From: Leucaena leucocephala
Taxonomy: Eukaryota; Streptophyta; Magnoliopsida; Fabales; Fabaceae
Assembly: GCA_037074615.1 (NCBI GenBank)
Contig: CM073527.1
Span: 27,590,848 to 27,654,847, forward strand
Length of the DNA: 64,000 nt
Direction: 5' to 3'
A model generated the notes under the pieces. It saw nothing but the letters and a program-made list of their open reading frames with translations. It searched no databases and was not told the DNA's origin. The position numbers were made by a program, and so were the translations under genes. How positions within the stretch are numbered: position 1 is the first letter of the stretch; the number at the start of each line of letters is the position of its first letter. This document shows, piece after piece, positions 50,445 to 62,473 of the stretch.

Positions 50445-50703
50445 CGTGGGTTCAACTGATGGGATGAGACATGTTACTATTTGAAGCGTGTTTAAACTCT
50501 AGGGAGTATCATTTTATTGTGGTTCTAGTTATGGCATTTGGGGAGACATCATAGCTCTTGGGTGTCTAGGTTTACGCCTGAGGGTAATAGACGGCTCGCC
50601 CTGCTCGATATTGGTATCGCCTAAGAGGAAAGGAGACTTCGCCCTGCCCTTGGATCGTGGGTGAGCCTAACCCCTTTCTAAAAATTCATATACCAAAAAA
50701 AAA
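50445..50703 (+). mobile_element. SINE-like dispersed repeat, copy 1
   Basis: Aligns with 60921-61200. Shared blocks include CGTGGGTTCAACT at the left, TAATAGACGGCTCGCCCT in the middle and GAGCCTAACCCCTTTCTAAA before a terminal A run. GGTTCAACT resembles a pol III B box and the 3' A run fits LINE-mobilised retroposition. No protein is encoded. Confidence 0.6.
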
Positions 50704-50844
50704 CAAAAGGTAATATTGTACAAAAAAAATAATAAAAAAAGGGTTATATTTTATTGCTCAACGGACTGAAACTAGTAGTTACCTCGTGGCTATCCTTGGG
50801 TATGAAAAATATGTTGTGTTGAAAATAATAATAAAAAATTAATA

Positions 50845-51075
50845 CTTATACAATTTTTAATATATGATCTATTTAACTAATTTAATTAGATTAATAAATT
50901 TAGTTAATATAATTTTTTTAAAATATCTCTAATAATCTTCCTTAGATATTTCATTCATCTATTATTTGATTATTATTGAAAAATATTAATAAGGATAATT
51001 TAAAAAAATTAATAAATATAAAAAATATATATATTATATTTAAGATAAAAATTAATTCTTTAATTAGATTATAGT
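50845..51075. repeat. AT-rich dispersed repeat, copy 2
   Basis: Partner of 5985-6245, in the same orientation, with the same order of AT-rich words around a shared block beginning AATTTAAAAAAATTAATAAA. Non-coding. Confidence 0.5.
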
Positions 51076-51516
51076 TACACGAGGAGTACTATCTTTTTTT
51101 TTTTTTAAGATTAATTGACACTAGACTTGTACATTATACTGTCTTGCATAACTCACTGAAATTAGACGGGAGGTTGGGTTAGCTTTATAAAAAAAAAAAA
51201 AAAACAGCAGCGTTTGGTCATTGGCTCATTCACTCCTAATCCAAACGGCTACTGATTAAAAAAAATCTGGTCTCGTTTAAAAAACAAAGCAATTTTTTCC
51301 ACCAAAAGGAATGTTAAAGTTATCCTTTGAAATTAACCACAAAAAAGGTCTTTTATTTGAAAAATCAGCAAGCATAATGGAATTGAACTTCACTCTTTTT
51401 TTTTAAAAAAAAACAAGAACTTCACTTTTGGAAGAAAAGCAATTGAATCTGAACCAAGGAATGATCCGATTTGAAAGAATGACATGCTAATCTTAGCGCA
51501 TCAGAGTCTAAGAGCC

Positions 51517-52962
51517 TTATAATTGCTTCCAACTCCAATCTCCGTTATAGCCAATGCTACCGTGGAACTCGTGCGAATTCGGCGCCAGAGGATTGAGTCC
51601 CCCAACGCCCAAGAAGTCATGAACTCTGGTCATTTCACTTTCCACTCCATCTCTTGGTCCCATCACCATTTGGCTCAACATTTCCATATCATTGTAAGAG
51701 CCAAACGATTGCGACATTTCTTGCGGACCTTTCTGAAACAATAGGTTGCTGAATTCTCCACCTCCACTAGTCCCAGCCAAGTTGGGTTCAGGCTGGTAAT
51801 CAGAACCTGCCATGGAAGTAACATACCCTTTTTGAACCATGCCATAGTTACCGACATCATTGCTTGCGGTGGCCCCCATTTGTGCTGCTTTCTGTAGTAA
51901 AGCCGTTGCAGACGCTTGAGCTGACTCTGAAACATTCCGGCCGTCTTGGACGACGGAATTGAAAACAGGGGAGCTAGGCAGAGGAAGAGGAGGCAACCCT
52001 TTTGAAGTGGTCGTGAACATGCCTCCCCACATGCTCGTGCTCGTCGACTTGAATGACACTGCAAGAATTTCTTGAGGAACCATTGTGTTTAATTCAGATG
52101 CTGTGTTGGAATGAGTGTTGAGAGATACTGCAGAATTCACCCTGTTGTTTTCTTCAGTCAATGCATCACAAAATGCTCTGTGAGTGATAAAACTCTCTCT
52201 CCTGCACAATTGAAATAACATGCATGGATATCACATACAAAGTCTGCTATGTTTGAGGTATATGGAATATGCAAGAATCTGAGAGAGTGAGTCTCTAACC
52301 TGGAAAAAATGGTGCCACAATTGCATTTGTATTCGCGGGTACAGCAGGTTTTCTGGTGGGCTTTCCAATCAGATTGGACGGCGTATTTTTTGGAGCATTC
52401 GTCGCATTTCCATTTCTTCTCGCCGTGCTTGCGGCTGAAGTGCTTTTTGATGCCGGTGAGGTCTCCGAGTGCTCGAGCTGGGCTATGGTGGACGCATGAA
52501 GGCTCTGGGCACACGTAAACTCGTTTCTTGCTCACCTCATTGCACGCTCTCTGTCTCAGTTTCCATGGCAGATTGTGACCTCTCCGGTGCAACTGCAGGT
52601 TCTGGTCCCTCTGAAACCCTTTGTTGCACATCTCACACACGAATCTGTTCTTTGCCATCAATGTTGTTGGTGACAAAGCAATCACTTCAGCATTCGGATC
52701 TAATCCATCAGGACGTGATATCATGGAGTTAGAAGAGGAACATGAAAAGAAGCTATATATGGCGAATGTTGAGGATCGGAGTAGAGTTGAAATTGCCTGG
52801 AGTTCCCGGGAGATTTCGCTTCTTCTTGGTGGATTGAAGCTGGTTTTGATGATCACTGGAGGCATTGTTGTGGGAAGGTCTTGAGCTTGAGCCATGCAAG
52901 TGCTTGTCTTGTTGCTGTTCCCCTGAGGACAAACTTGCTTCGTCACCTGAAATGTTTGACAT
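51517..52962 (-). CDS. INDETERMINATE DOMAIN (IDD) C2H2 zinc-finger transcription factor, 3 exons
   Basis: IDD proteins are plant DNA-binding regulators that often partner with GRAS proteins (DELLA, SHR, SCR). Minus-strand exons: 52797-52962, 52300-52699, 51517-52201, giving 416 aa. The ID domain spans about 56-205: an NLS-like KKKR before NLPGTP; C2H2 finger 1 (C77, C80, H93, H97; FQRDQNLQLHRRGH); a second C2H2 with long spacing (YVCPEPSC ... IKKHFSRKH); then two C2HC fingers (KCDECSKKYAVQSDWKAHQ and YKCNCGTIFSRRESFITH). The C terminus has the two family motifs, here ASATALLQKAAQMG (usually MSATALLQ) and TRVHDFLGVG (usually TRDFLG with variants). Intron 1 (52700-52796) joins in frame only with a GC donor (CCAG|GCAATT). 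The start at 52962 is the first ATG in frame after the nearest upstream stop. The subgroup is not assigned; IDD12 lies near LD in Arabidopsis as I recall. Confidence 0.94.
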
Positions 52963-54595
52963 TCGAACACGAAGACAGGCACTGTAATTAAAATTGTAAG
53001 CTGATGTAATTAAGAAGCTTCTGTGTAAAAGCCTAGGTTTGTGTTTTCTGCAATATATTTCAACACCCTCTGAGCTGTAGAGCACTGGAGCAAGACGAAA
53101 CCAAGGGAGTTATCCTCTGTTTCAGTTGAAGAATGAGCAAGCTATGGTTGCCCCGAGATCAATAATAATATATATCCAAAATATGTTCTTGTTTGAAGAC
53201 AAGTTCGAGGTTCATATGCTCCAAATTGAACTTGTTGGCATTATGATGGAAATGTCCTAAACACTTTATGGATTTTCCATTTAATATAATAGCAAGTTAT
53301 TCTTCTATAGATATCTCTTGCGACGGTTTGATCCACCCTTATACTCTGCTACGTGTTTACTTAGTATCACTTCAAACAAATAGACATTATCATTTTAGTA
53401 CGAAAAGAAAATAATTGGAATTAATGTCTCTGTCCGTTTTTTATGTTATATTTTGTAGTTGGCATGGGGTGGACTAGAATTAGTAAAACGGGGTCTAATT
53501 TATAGGGCCCTATTTAAGTTAGCAAAATGTTAACCCCTACCTTCTGCTTGCCAAAATGATAAAAAACTATTTATTTTTTTTTATTTTTAATATTATTATT
53601 TATTTTATTAAAATATTATTTTAAATAATCATATTATCAAATACTAGTTAAAATAATTATTTATTTATTAATATATGTTGACATATTATAATTGATTAAT
53701 ATTATATTAATGTTTATTAAAATTTATAATTATAAAATTTAATATTTTTTTATAAAAAATATGAATTTTTAAGAATATAATATTAGTAATTTTTTTATCA
53801 TGCTAATATAATATTAAAAAAATTATTAATATTTTATAAATTAAAAAATAATATTTTAAAAATATTAAAAAAAATAACGGACTAATATTTTATCAACCCG
53901 TTTTCTTAACCCACGAGGTTAACCCATTTTCCCGTGGGCTGGAAAACAAGAAACAGGTAGAAACCAGGATATATCTTAAGCAGGAGCCAACATATAATCA
54001 AAATCATGCAATCGGTAAAAATGCGAGGAGATTCTCAACGCTGCAGTTACTCGTAATTTATTACGACGAAGAGTGACTTTAGAAATCATCGATGTAATCA
54101 AGATCGATATATTTGATGAATTAAGCATGCATACTCACAACAATGTAATGACAGATCGAAGCAAGCAAGTTCATACCAGTTTCTATCACAAATGTTGATT
54201 TTATTATTATTATTATTATATGTCAAACCCAATTTACAATGACCTTCTTCCAGAATTTATAATTTGCTTCATAATTTAGGAATTGACCTGTTCACCAATT
54301 GACACGGACAAGAGAATCTGTAGATAATGTTTAGGGTTGATGTGGGCGTGCTTCTTTAGATGAATAATTCACTATCATGAAAACGATTTTATTCTTGTAC
54401 ATATCGTGATCGACGCCAATTTCTGACTGGCGAAATTGTACATGTTTAACTGTGCTAAATATTTGAAATAATCAAGTTTGATATTATAATAAAATAAATA
54501 ATAATTCAATTTCAGTTCCAAAATTAGGATTAATCAGAATTAGAATCTGAAATTTAAATTTCTATAAATCCCTTCTCGCGAGCTAGAGCCTAGAA
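52963..54595. other. Upstream region of the IDD gene, AT-rich spacer
   Basis: The IDD promoter and leader should lie at 52963-53300. Positions 53560-53870 are nearly pure A/T. A (TTA)n microsatellite is near 54200-54222. No gene recognised. Confidence 0.5.
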
Positions 54596-54610
54596 AGGAA
54601 CATGGTTTCT
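54596..54610. repeat. Target-site duplication, left copy
   Basis: AGGAACATGGTTTCT, identical over 15 bp to 60585-60599. It abuts the T run (poly(A) of the minus-strand LINE). Confidence 0.93.
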
Positions 54611-54653
54611 TTTTTTTGGTAAATATGAGAGCTAAGTGCCCAAAATAATATAA

Positions 54654-57600
54654 CTAAATCAGAAGGGGATTAGATCCCAAACAATCAGTATGAACCATTA
54701 ACTCAAAATGTGGAGGACAAATAGATAAACTCCTTATAGAAGTCAAACCCTCTTTAATTAGGGCATTTGCAACTTTATTTTGCTTCCTCAGAACATATTG
54801 TAGTTTGATTTCCCACGCTAGCTGTAAGAAACTCTATATCTGATGGACTAATAAACTGCATCTTTCAGTATTTAAGGTTGACAGCATATCAATGATATTC
54901 TTAGAGTCCGATTCAATAATAATCTTCCCAACTCTGAGGTCCCAAGCTAGCTGAAGACCTTTATACACGGCCCACTACTCCGCTTCGATTACACTACAAG
55001 ATCCCAATTTGCATGTAAAGCCAGCCACCCAATCGCTTGAGTGATCACATATAATACCACCACACCCTGCCACACTATTTGCTGTAGTGACGGCTCCATC
55101 AATATTTACTTTAAACCATCCCATCAGAGGAGGTTGCCAAGTATGTGAGTGTTGTATACTGAAATTATTAACTACATGATCATGTCTAATCTGTCCCAAA
55201 TTTTCCCATTTTTGTAAGATGATTGAACACGGGTCCGCTGGTTTCAAAAAATTTATATCAAAAGTGGCTTGATTTCTCCACTTCCATAAACTCCAAATTG
55301 CCACTCCCCAAAGTAAGCCCCAATTACTTATACCATCTGATCCCAACTCCCTCTTAAGGTTCAGAGCAAACCAGTCTCTTAAGGGGGTTTTAAAGAAAGG
55401 AGACCAATATCTGGGATTAAGTTATCTCAGCCACATTTATCTAGCATAACTGCAATTTCGAAGAATATGTAAAGTGTCTTCTGTATCGTTATTGCAATAT
55501 CCACATTTAGAAGTAGTTGAATCCCATTTACTCCTCCAACCATTCATCGGCAAACGATTATTAATTGCTATCCACATAAAAACACGAATACACTCCACCC
55601 CGTACCAATTCCAGATGTCTTTATAAATAGAACTATATGTATTAGGTTGTTGGTGTTCAATGAGGGAGTAGGTACTTTTAATCGTAAAAGATCCATCATT
55701 CATTGCATTCCATGCCATGACATCATTACCTGCTTCCAACTTGGGTGGTAACATACTAAATAATCTTTGAAAAGCATTACTAGGAATAATCTCAGCAAGT
55801 CTTTAGAAATTCCAATTTCCAGACTCAATCCAGTCAACAACTTTACTATTTTCCTCTTCCATTGTCAGTGTCCTAAGACATATATCTTTCAGTTTTATGT
55901 TAGGAAACAACTAGTTATCAGTAAAGAAATTTACTATCTCCCAATTTCTGATATGCCATCTTGTGCCTATCTCCACTATCTCTCTCTGTTGGGATATACC
56001 ACAACACCGAATCTCCCTTTCTTGCCTCAAAGAAATTCTCTTCATTCCTTAGCATGTATTTATGTAACAGCACATCGACCCATAGACCTTTCCCACAATT
56101 GATTAAATCCCATGCTAACTTAGCTCCACAAGCACGATTAAATGAAGCTAATTTCTTGAAACTAATGCCACCATTTAACTTTGGTCTAACAATTTGATCC
56201 CAACCTACACAATGAAAACTATGAGACTTTTGGCTATTCCCCCATATAAAAATTTTTTGTAACCTCTCCACTTCCTGACAAACTGAGATAGGAATCTTGG
56301 AAATAAGCATAGGATAAACTGTAATATAACTAAGAACAGATTTAGCCAAAGCAATTCGACCAGTTATAGTAAGGGTATTTTCCTTCCAAGTTGCCAGTTT
56401 AGATTTCACCCTATCAATGATGTAGTAAAAAGTATCTTTGGGTTTACTCCCTCTGGTGATTGGAACACCCAAATATTTCCCTATTTTCGCTGAGACATCC
56501 ATTCCTGTAATATCGCTAATTCTTCTCCTGGTATTCATATTGACCTTTGGTGAAAAAAATATAGAAAATTTATTTTTACTAATTTTACCTCCTGAAGCAA
56601 TGCAAAATTTGTCCATATAATCCATCATGCATTTGGCTTGCTTTTCATTCGCTACACCAAACAAAAGAAGATCATCTGCAAACATAAGATGATAAATTGA
56701 CGGGCCACCTTTAGAAATTACTATTGGTTTCCATTGGCCATCATTCACAGCATCTAAAATAATATGAGATAACCTGTTTATACATAGAACGAACAGAAGA
56801 GGTGAGATAGGGTCTCCTTGTCGGAGACCTCTTTTAGGGGAGAAAAATTCAGTTTGAGATCCATTCTATAACACATTATATGAAACTGACGTAACACAAG
56901 CCATAATAAGGCTAATAAGCACAATATCCAAACTAACATCAATAAGAACTTGTTTAACAAAATCCCATCTAATCCGATCATAAGCTTTCTCAAGATCAAT
57001 CTTCATAGCCATTAAGCCACTTTTTCCTTTAGGTTTTTTTCATAGTATGTATTATTTCTTGACCCACCACAACATTATCCTGTATACGTCTACCCTTTAT
57101 AAAGCTTGATTGAAAAGGAGACACAATATCATCCATTACTTTCTCAACATACTAACAATCACCTTAGTAATGCATTTATAATGCACTGTACATAAGGTGA
57201 TAGGTCTAAACTGCCCAATAACCTCAGGATTATCTCTTTTAGGTATAAGAGAAATTAAGGTTTTGTTTGCACCATCCTGAATTAGCCCTTTCTCAAAAGC
57301 AGTTTTGACAAACTTGCATAAAGATCTACCAACAATACTCCAATTGGTTTGATAAAAAATAGGCGAGAAGCCATCAATACCAAGAGCTTTATAAGCCCCC
57401 CATAGAAAATAAAGCTTCCTTTATTTCCTCATCCTCTAGAATAAAACCCATATTACTAAGTCGCCCTTTCACATCAGAGGGAAATTTTGTTTCAATTTTA
57501 ATAATACAAGAATTTGTTTCATGACTATTATAAAGACTTTTAAAATAATTTATCACCATAGACTTCAACAAAGATTCATCATCAATCCAATTCCCTTTAT

Positions 57601-58801
57601 CATCTTTAAGAGTCAAAACCCTATTCCTCTTTCTTCTCATTTTAGTTTTCAAATGATAATATCGGGTATTCCTATCCCCTTTTGTAATCCATTCAGTTCT
57701 AGCTTTTTGAAATCATTTAATTTCTTCTAACTTCAAAATATCTTCCAATTCAGTATGCAACCTTTTTTCAAGAGACTCTAAAAATTTTGAATGAGTATAA
57801 GCAGGAGAGCTTTGAATATCACTCAAACGAGCTAGACTATTTTTCTTCTTCTTTTCAATAAGACCAAAAATATTTTTATTCCAGTCAGTAAGAGAGATAC
57901 TCAAATTCTCTAGTGATTTATTGAAATCTTCTAAACTATCCCAAGTATTTGATAAGAAATCATTAAAGTTTTCATGATTAAGCCACATAGCCTCAAAACG
58001 AAATGGTTTATGTCTACCATCATTGGAATTATTCATAAATTATAACATAATAGGATTATGATTAGAAAATTGAGTTCTAGGACGTACCTTCAAAATGCAA
58101 TATGATAGGTTATTGAGAAATTGTACATTAGCTAGAGCTCGATCTAATCTTTCATAGAGTCAAGTGCATCCAGCCAATCTAGGACCCTTCCATGTAAACT
58201 TTGGTCCTTGATATCTCATATCTGAAAGGCCACATTCATATATTCTATTTTGAAATCATCTTATTTTATTATGAGAACACCCAACACCTCCAATTCTATC
58301 CGTCAAATGGAGAATATCATTAAAATCACCATACACCACCCATGACATAGTAATATTATCTGATAAATTTTTTAGATCATCCCAAAGTATCTGGCGAAAG
58401 TTAGAATGAGGAATTGCATAAACCGCCGTCAATAAAAAGAAAGGACGTCCAGCAATTTCACATTTGAAATGGAAGTATTGTCTATTTTCTAATAAAGTTG
58501 AGACTTTAATTACATCACTCCTCCAAGCTGCAACTAAACCCCCTGATCGACCTGAGCTAGGTATAACTTTAATAAAGTCAAAACCCTATGAATGAAGAAA
58601 TTGGAAGCCCTTCTCATCTGTACACTCAGTCTCAGATAAAATAATTAGACTTGGTCTCAGACTATTGCAAACTGCTTTTAAATTTCTAGGGAACCCATTA
58701 GCACAAGCCCCTCTTGTATTCCAATAAAATAAAGTATCCATAATATTAAGATGTAATAAAGGATATTTTCTTAACCCAAAACCTAAAGCCCAATTATCCA
58801 T
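54654..58801 (-). pseudogene. LINE ORF2 remnant: endonuclease, reverse transcriptase, RNase H
   Basis: The minus strand can be followed from an ATG at 58801 to a TAG at 54654. The endonuclease shows FYWNTRGA, a catalytic-type LSETE, then GDFNDI near 58320 and SNHNPIM near 58060 (normally SDHxP). The reverse transcriptase shows GLRQGDPISPLLF near 56800 and the catalytic FADDLLLF near 56670. A zf-RVT-like region is at 55437-55754 (CGYCNNDTEDTLHILRNC). RNase H at 55346-54700 keeps NIDGA, IEAE and ESDS, the three acidic positions, but a stop follows IEAE at about 54975. Stops or frameshifts separate all these blocks, so no active enzyme can be made from this copy. Confidence 0.92.
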
Positions 58802-58871
58802 CTTATGAGAATTGAGTTTTAGTTACCATAGATTCCTCAAAATCTTCATTAACTTCATTAATAATAGGACA

Positions 58872-60543
58872 TTAACCCATATCCATAGACTCATTTTCTA
58901 ATTCCCCAGGATCTACTTCCTTTATTCGAATAACATTGGGCTTAATATGACTATGTACCTGAATTGGACTTGGCCCAAAATCCTTTTGTTGGCCTTCCTG
59001 CGTATTAGTCCCTCTTGCTTCCATTGATCCACTATTTTGGCCCAAAGTCAACTTGTTTTCATCCCCAACGTCTCTCACAATGTCTACTCCTTCCAACCTA
59101 TCCTCCCTTGCTTCATCCAATGTTAGCATTAATTGTCCACCGCTCCTACCCCTTTTTTCACTCCTTTTTCGTACTTCTTTCCCATCATCCATCACTTCAT
59201 TCATCATCCCATTCTTTCCCGTTGATCTCCCCTCATCGTGCTTCTTCATGTTACTTTTCCGCCATACCTTCGCCGGACGTCCGGTAGCCTTACTTATTTG
59301 GACAACATTTTCATGCTCTGCTTCATAAACAACATCTCTACTATTCTTCTTATTACTATATTGCTTTCCCTCATAATCCTCATTTTGTGCAAGGACCCCA
59401 AATCTGGAACCACCATTTCCCTGTCTCATAAGCTCGGCTTTATCCTCTTTCAACTTCCTTGTTCTACGATTCTTTTGTACAACCCTCCACTGCTCTTGAT
59501 TATTACAAGTCTCTTTATTTGAGTCTCCCATATTGCTTTGTTGTACCTGCTAATCGTTAGACTCATTGCCTTTGGTTCAGATCCACTTCTTCAATTTTTA
59601 CAGCTTTCAAACCGATGACCATAGGTACCATAGTTTGTACATAGCATATGAAGCCCTTCATACTCTAGATAGAATTCTTCTCCGTCCAGAGCAAAACCAG
59701 ACATCAATTGTTTATTCAAATCCACCAGAACACATACTCTCGCATAATGCCCCCTTAATTGATTTGATGTGTTGATATCTACTTTCACCGTCTCACCAAT
59801 TCAGTTTTCAATCACAGTAAGGGCCTCTTCATCATAGTACTCTAAAGATAATTTTGGTATTTTAACCCATACTGCTACTTTGTTAATTGTAGCTTTCTCA
59901 GGTCTAAAATTGGGTTCCCATGATCTCACTGCTAAGTAATGGTCATATATTAACCATGGTCCCCCTGTTAAGGCATTGAAGAAATCCTCCCTATTTGTCA
60001 TTTTCACTACATAGAACCCATAGCCAATATCAATTAAGTTGATAACCCCTTTCTTTGCTCATATCATTTGTAATCTAGATTGTAAAGCTTTATAGCCAAT
60101 ATCTCTGTCAAGCAATTTCACAATCACTGCTTTGTTCCATGCTCTGTATAGCTTCTTCTTCATCTTTCCCGAAAATGCAAAAGTAGGGAAATTCCTAGAT
60201 GGATCTTCAATGGTATTGCATAAAGGCTCCTCATCCTCCTGCATACTTTGATTTAGTGATTCATCCATGTTATCATATGATTCTATCCCATCATCTTTAC
60301 CCATATCATCTTTTAGATCATTGTTCTTTTTCACCCCTTTCAGTTTATCAGCAAATGAAGGTCCACCAGTTTCATAAACTGAACCTTTTGAACCTAACAT
60401 TGGCCAATTTTCTTGAAGCACATTGTCCCTGGCAGTTTTGTTTCCATAATTCTTGACCTTCTTAGAGCTAGAAAAAGCAAGTCATCTTCCTCTCGTGAAG
60501 GAGGTACATAATTCTTCAGAAAGCTAGAGAGAACAATTGCCAT
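58872..60543 (-). pseudogene. LINE ORF1 (gag-like) remnant
   Basis: It starts at ATG 60543 and soon shifts frame. The block FADKLKGVKK and the DUF4283-type region (NREDFFNALTGGPWLIYDHYLAVRSW type, 59801-60007) identify a plant LINE gag. The zinc knuckle at about 59600 reads LCTNYGTYGHRFESC: the second cysteine of the usual CxxCGxYGHxxxxC is a tyrosine. A long charged tail runs 59531-58872. At least two stops and one frameshift are present. Confidence 0.88.
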
Positions 60544-60584
60544 TCTTCAGAGAGCTTTTCGGTAACCACGAATAGCATAATCTT

Positions 60585-60599
60585 AGGAACATGGTTTCT
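60585..60599. repeat. Target-site duplication, right copy
   Basis: AGGAACATGGTTTCT, identical to 54596-54610; it abuts the 5' end of the LINE. Confidence 0.93.
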
Positions 60600-60920
60600 G
60601 TATCATTACGTTACGCGTTACTGTATTGTATGGACAAGGAGAACGTGAGAATCTAGGCTTGAAATTTGAATGGGCCTACTTATATGGGAAATGAATGAAG
60701 CAAATTACCTGTCAGATTTGGGCCGTATTTATGTTGGGCGGTACAGCTGTGATCAGCGAGGACCCGAGAACCAATGTTTAGCCCAATTTTTACCCAAAAG
60801 TAAAAAAAAAAAACTCGTTATTGAAAAAAAACGCATTTTTGTACTTTGTGTGATTAAGCATTCATTCAGATCTCTGTCAGACCATAAATAATCAAGAGAG
60901 ATACCCATCATCCATCCATC

Positions 60921-61200
60921 CGTGGGTTCAACTATAAAAAATATGATATATATATATATATATATATATGACTATTTAAAGCGTATTTGATTTTTAGAAA
61001 GTATCACTTTGTTGTGATTTTAGTCGCGGCGCTTGGGGAGGCATCCTAACTTTTGGGTGCCTAGGTTTATACCTGAGGGTAATAGACGGCTCGCCCTACC
61101 CGACATTAGTATGGCCTATAAGAAAAGAAGTCTTTACCCTACCCTTAGATCTTGGATGAGCCTAACCCCTTTCTAAAAATTTTTGTACAAAAAAAAAAAA
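60921..61200 (+). mobile_element. SINE-like dispersed repeat, copy 2
   Basis: Partner of 50445-50703, with an internal (AT)n expansion at about 60945-60969 and a terminal run of about 12 A. Short flanking direct repeats AATCAAGA at 60890-60897 and 61202-61209 look like a target-site duplication, which would put the 5' end near 60898 and the length near 300 bp. Confidence 0.65.
60945..60969. repeat. (AT)n microsatellite inside SINE-like copy 2
   Basis: About 12 AT units, absent from copy 1 at 50.4 kb, so the expansion followed insertion or occurred in this lineage. Confidence 0.8.
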
Positions 61201-62214
61201 CAATCAAGATAGCTAATCAAAGTTAACATAAATGATAAAAAATTGACTCGTATCTTAAAAAAATGAGAATTCAATTCCCACTGCCGTTAGAAGGATTATT
61301 TTGATAAGTGATAACATAAGTATCCTGTAAACGTTTTTTAAATTATAAAGTTATACTTTAATTTTAGTGAGAGATCGATACTAAACTCGCGTAAACCTTT
61401 TTATACAAAAAGAAAAAAAAATCAAGAGAGAGCGCAAGTGGTTGTTAGTGGAAATATTGTATGCCTCTTTGGGAAATTAATTATGTGTGGATGAGGTCAC
61501 TTTGTAAATAACAGAACATTTAAGGAATAAATAAGTTATATATAATAATTAACAACAACTAATAAGTCTCATATCATTTGATAGTAAATTCAGGTATGGT
61601 ACGGCGTAAGCTTTATTCGCATGGCGCCATTTATATATGTGAGCAGAAGAAAATTAAACAGAACAATCTTTTGAACACTTGAGATTCGGAGCTTTAATTT
61701 CTTTGAACAAGTGGCGTGGGTGAGAGTAAACTGTGGGAGATCAGAGGGTAATAATAAATGCATATACGACCCTGAAAATATATTGAATATATCAGATCAC
61801 CAAAAGATGCCCACTACAAAAGTGGGAAGGTGGCCTCTCCACAGAATTAAATATAATAATAAAGTAAGCGTACGAATTTCCCTCTTAAGATCCATCTCTC
61901 TTGCTCCAACAACGATAATAACACTTTATTAGCCCTTTTGGGTTTGTCAAAGTCTCTTTCCCAGTTATGTGCCTCCACCCGCTTGCCTATCTATGTTTGT
62001 TTATTGCCCAATTTGTCCCAAAGAATCCCTCGTGGACAAACCTAGTCTTGTTCACTCTCATTAATTAATTATAAGTGCCATTGCATCAAAACAGCTTCTA
62101 CACTAAGTACGTAGTCTCTCATTAAGCATAGTATATATGTTGTACGTATAATGCATACAACTTCATTTTTATTTTAGGCTCAAATCTTCAACAACAAGTG
62201 ACGAATTAAGCCAG

Positions 62215-62473
62215 TTCCGATTCGACAACTAATTGATAGACAGTTACAGTAAAGTTTGAACTGCAGAAAACTACAAGAGAAGAAGCGTAAATGCATGGGT
62301 CTGTACGTAGAAATATATATACCTATATATATATGTCTATAGCTCCGATTCGAAAACTAATTACTAATAGACAGTTACAGTAAAGTTGCAACTCCAGGAA
62401 ACTAAAAGAGGAGAGATTAAACGTACGTGCATGTGTCTGTAGAAATATATATATATATATATATATATGTCCA
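62215..62473. repeat. Tandem duplication, two units of about 130 bp
   Basis: Unit 1 (62215-62342) and unit 2 (62343-62473) both begin TCCGATTCGA, continue with ATAGACAGTTACAGTAAAGT and end in a (AT)n run followed by ATGTCxATxGCT. Differences are scattered substitutions, short indels and a longer AT run in unit 2 (about 62444-62468). Non-coding. Confidence 0.88.

Larger units (their letters stand above)
48985..51516. other. Intergenic region with two repeats
   Basis: The transporter 3' UTR is followed by AT-rich DNA. Copy 1 of a SINE-like repeat is at 50445-50703 and copy 2 of an AT-rich repeat at 50845-51075. The stretch 49700-50330 has mixed composition with a GGGTTAGGGTTTT telo-box-like word near 50306 and may be part of another old element, but nothing coding is visible. 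A run of about 15 A lies near 51190. Confidence 0.5.
54611..60584 (-). mobile_element. Full-length L1-type LINE with C-terminal RNase H, inactive
   Basis: A 5,974-bp minus-strand insertion bounded by perfect 15-bp target-site duplications. The 3' end has a short poly(A) (about seven T on the plus strand at 54611-54617), and the 5' end carries about 40 bp before an ORF1 ATG at 60543, so it is not 5'-truncated. ORF1 (gag-like) and ORF2 (endonuclease, reverse transcriptase, zinc-binding region, RNase H) are both recognisable but broken by several stops and frameshifts. It is the only element here with intact ends on both sides. Confidence 0.93.

Noticed and set aside
54611..60584. Several host genes on the minus strand (RNase H, reverse transcriptase, gag-like proteins)
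   Set aside because: Their order, a shared 15-bp target-site duplication and the poly(A) show one LINE.
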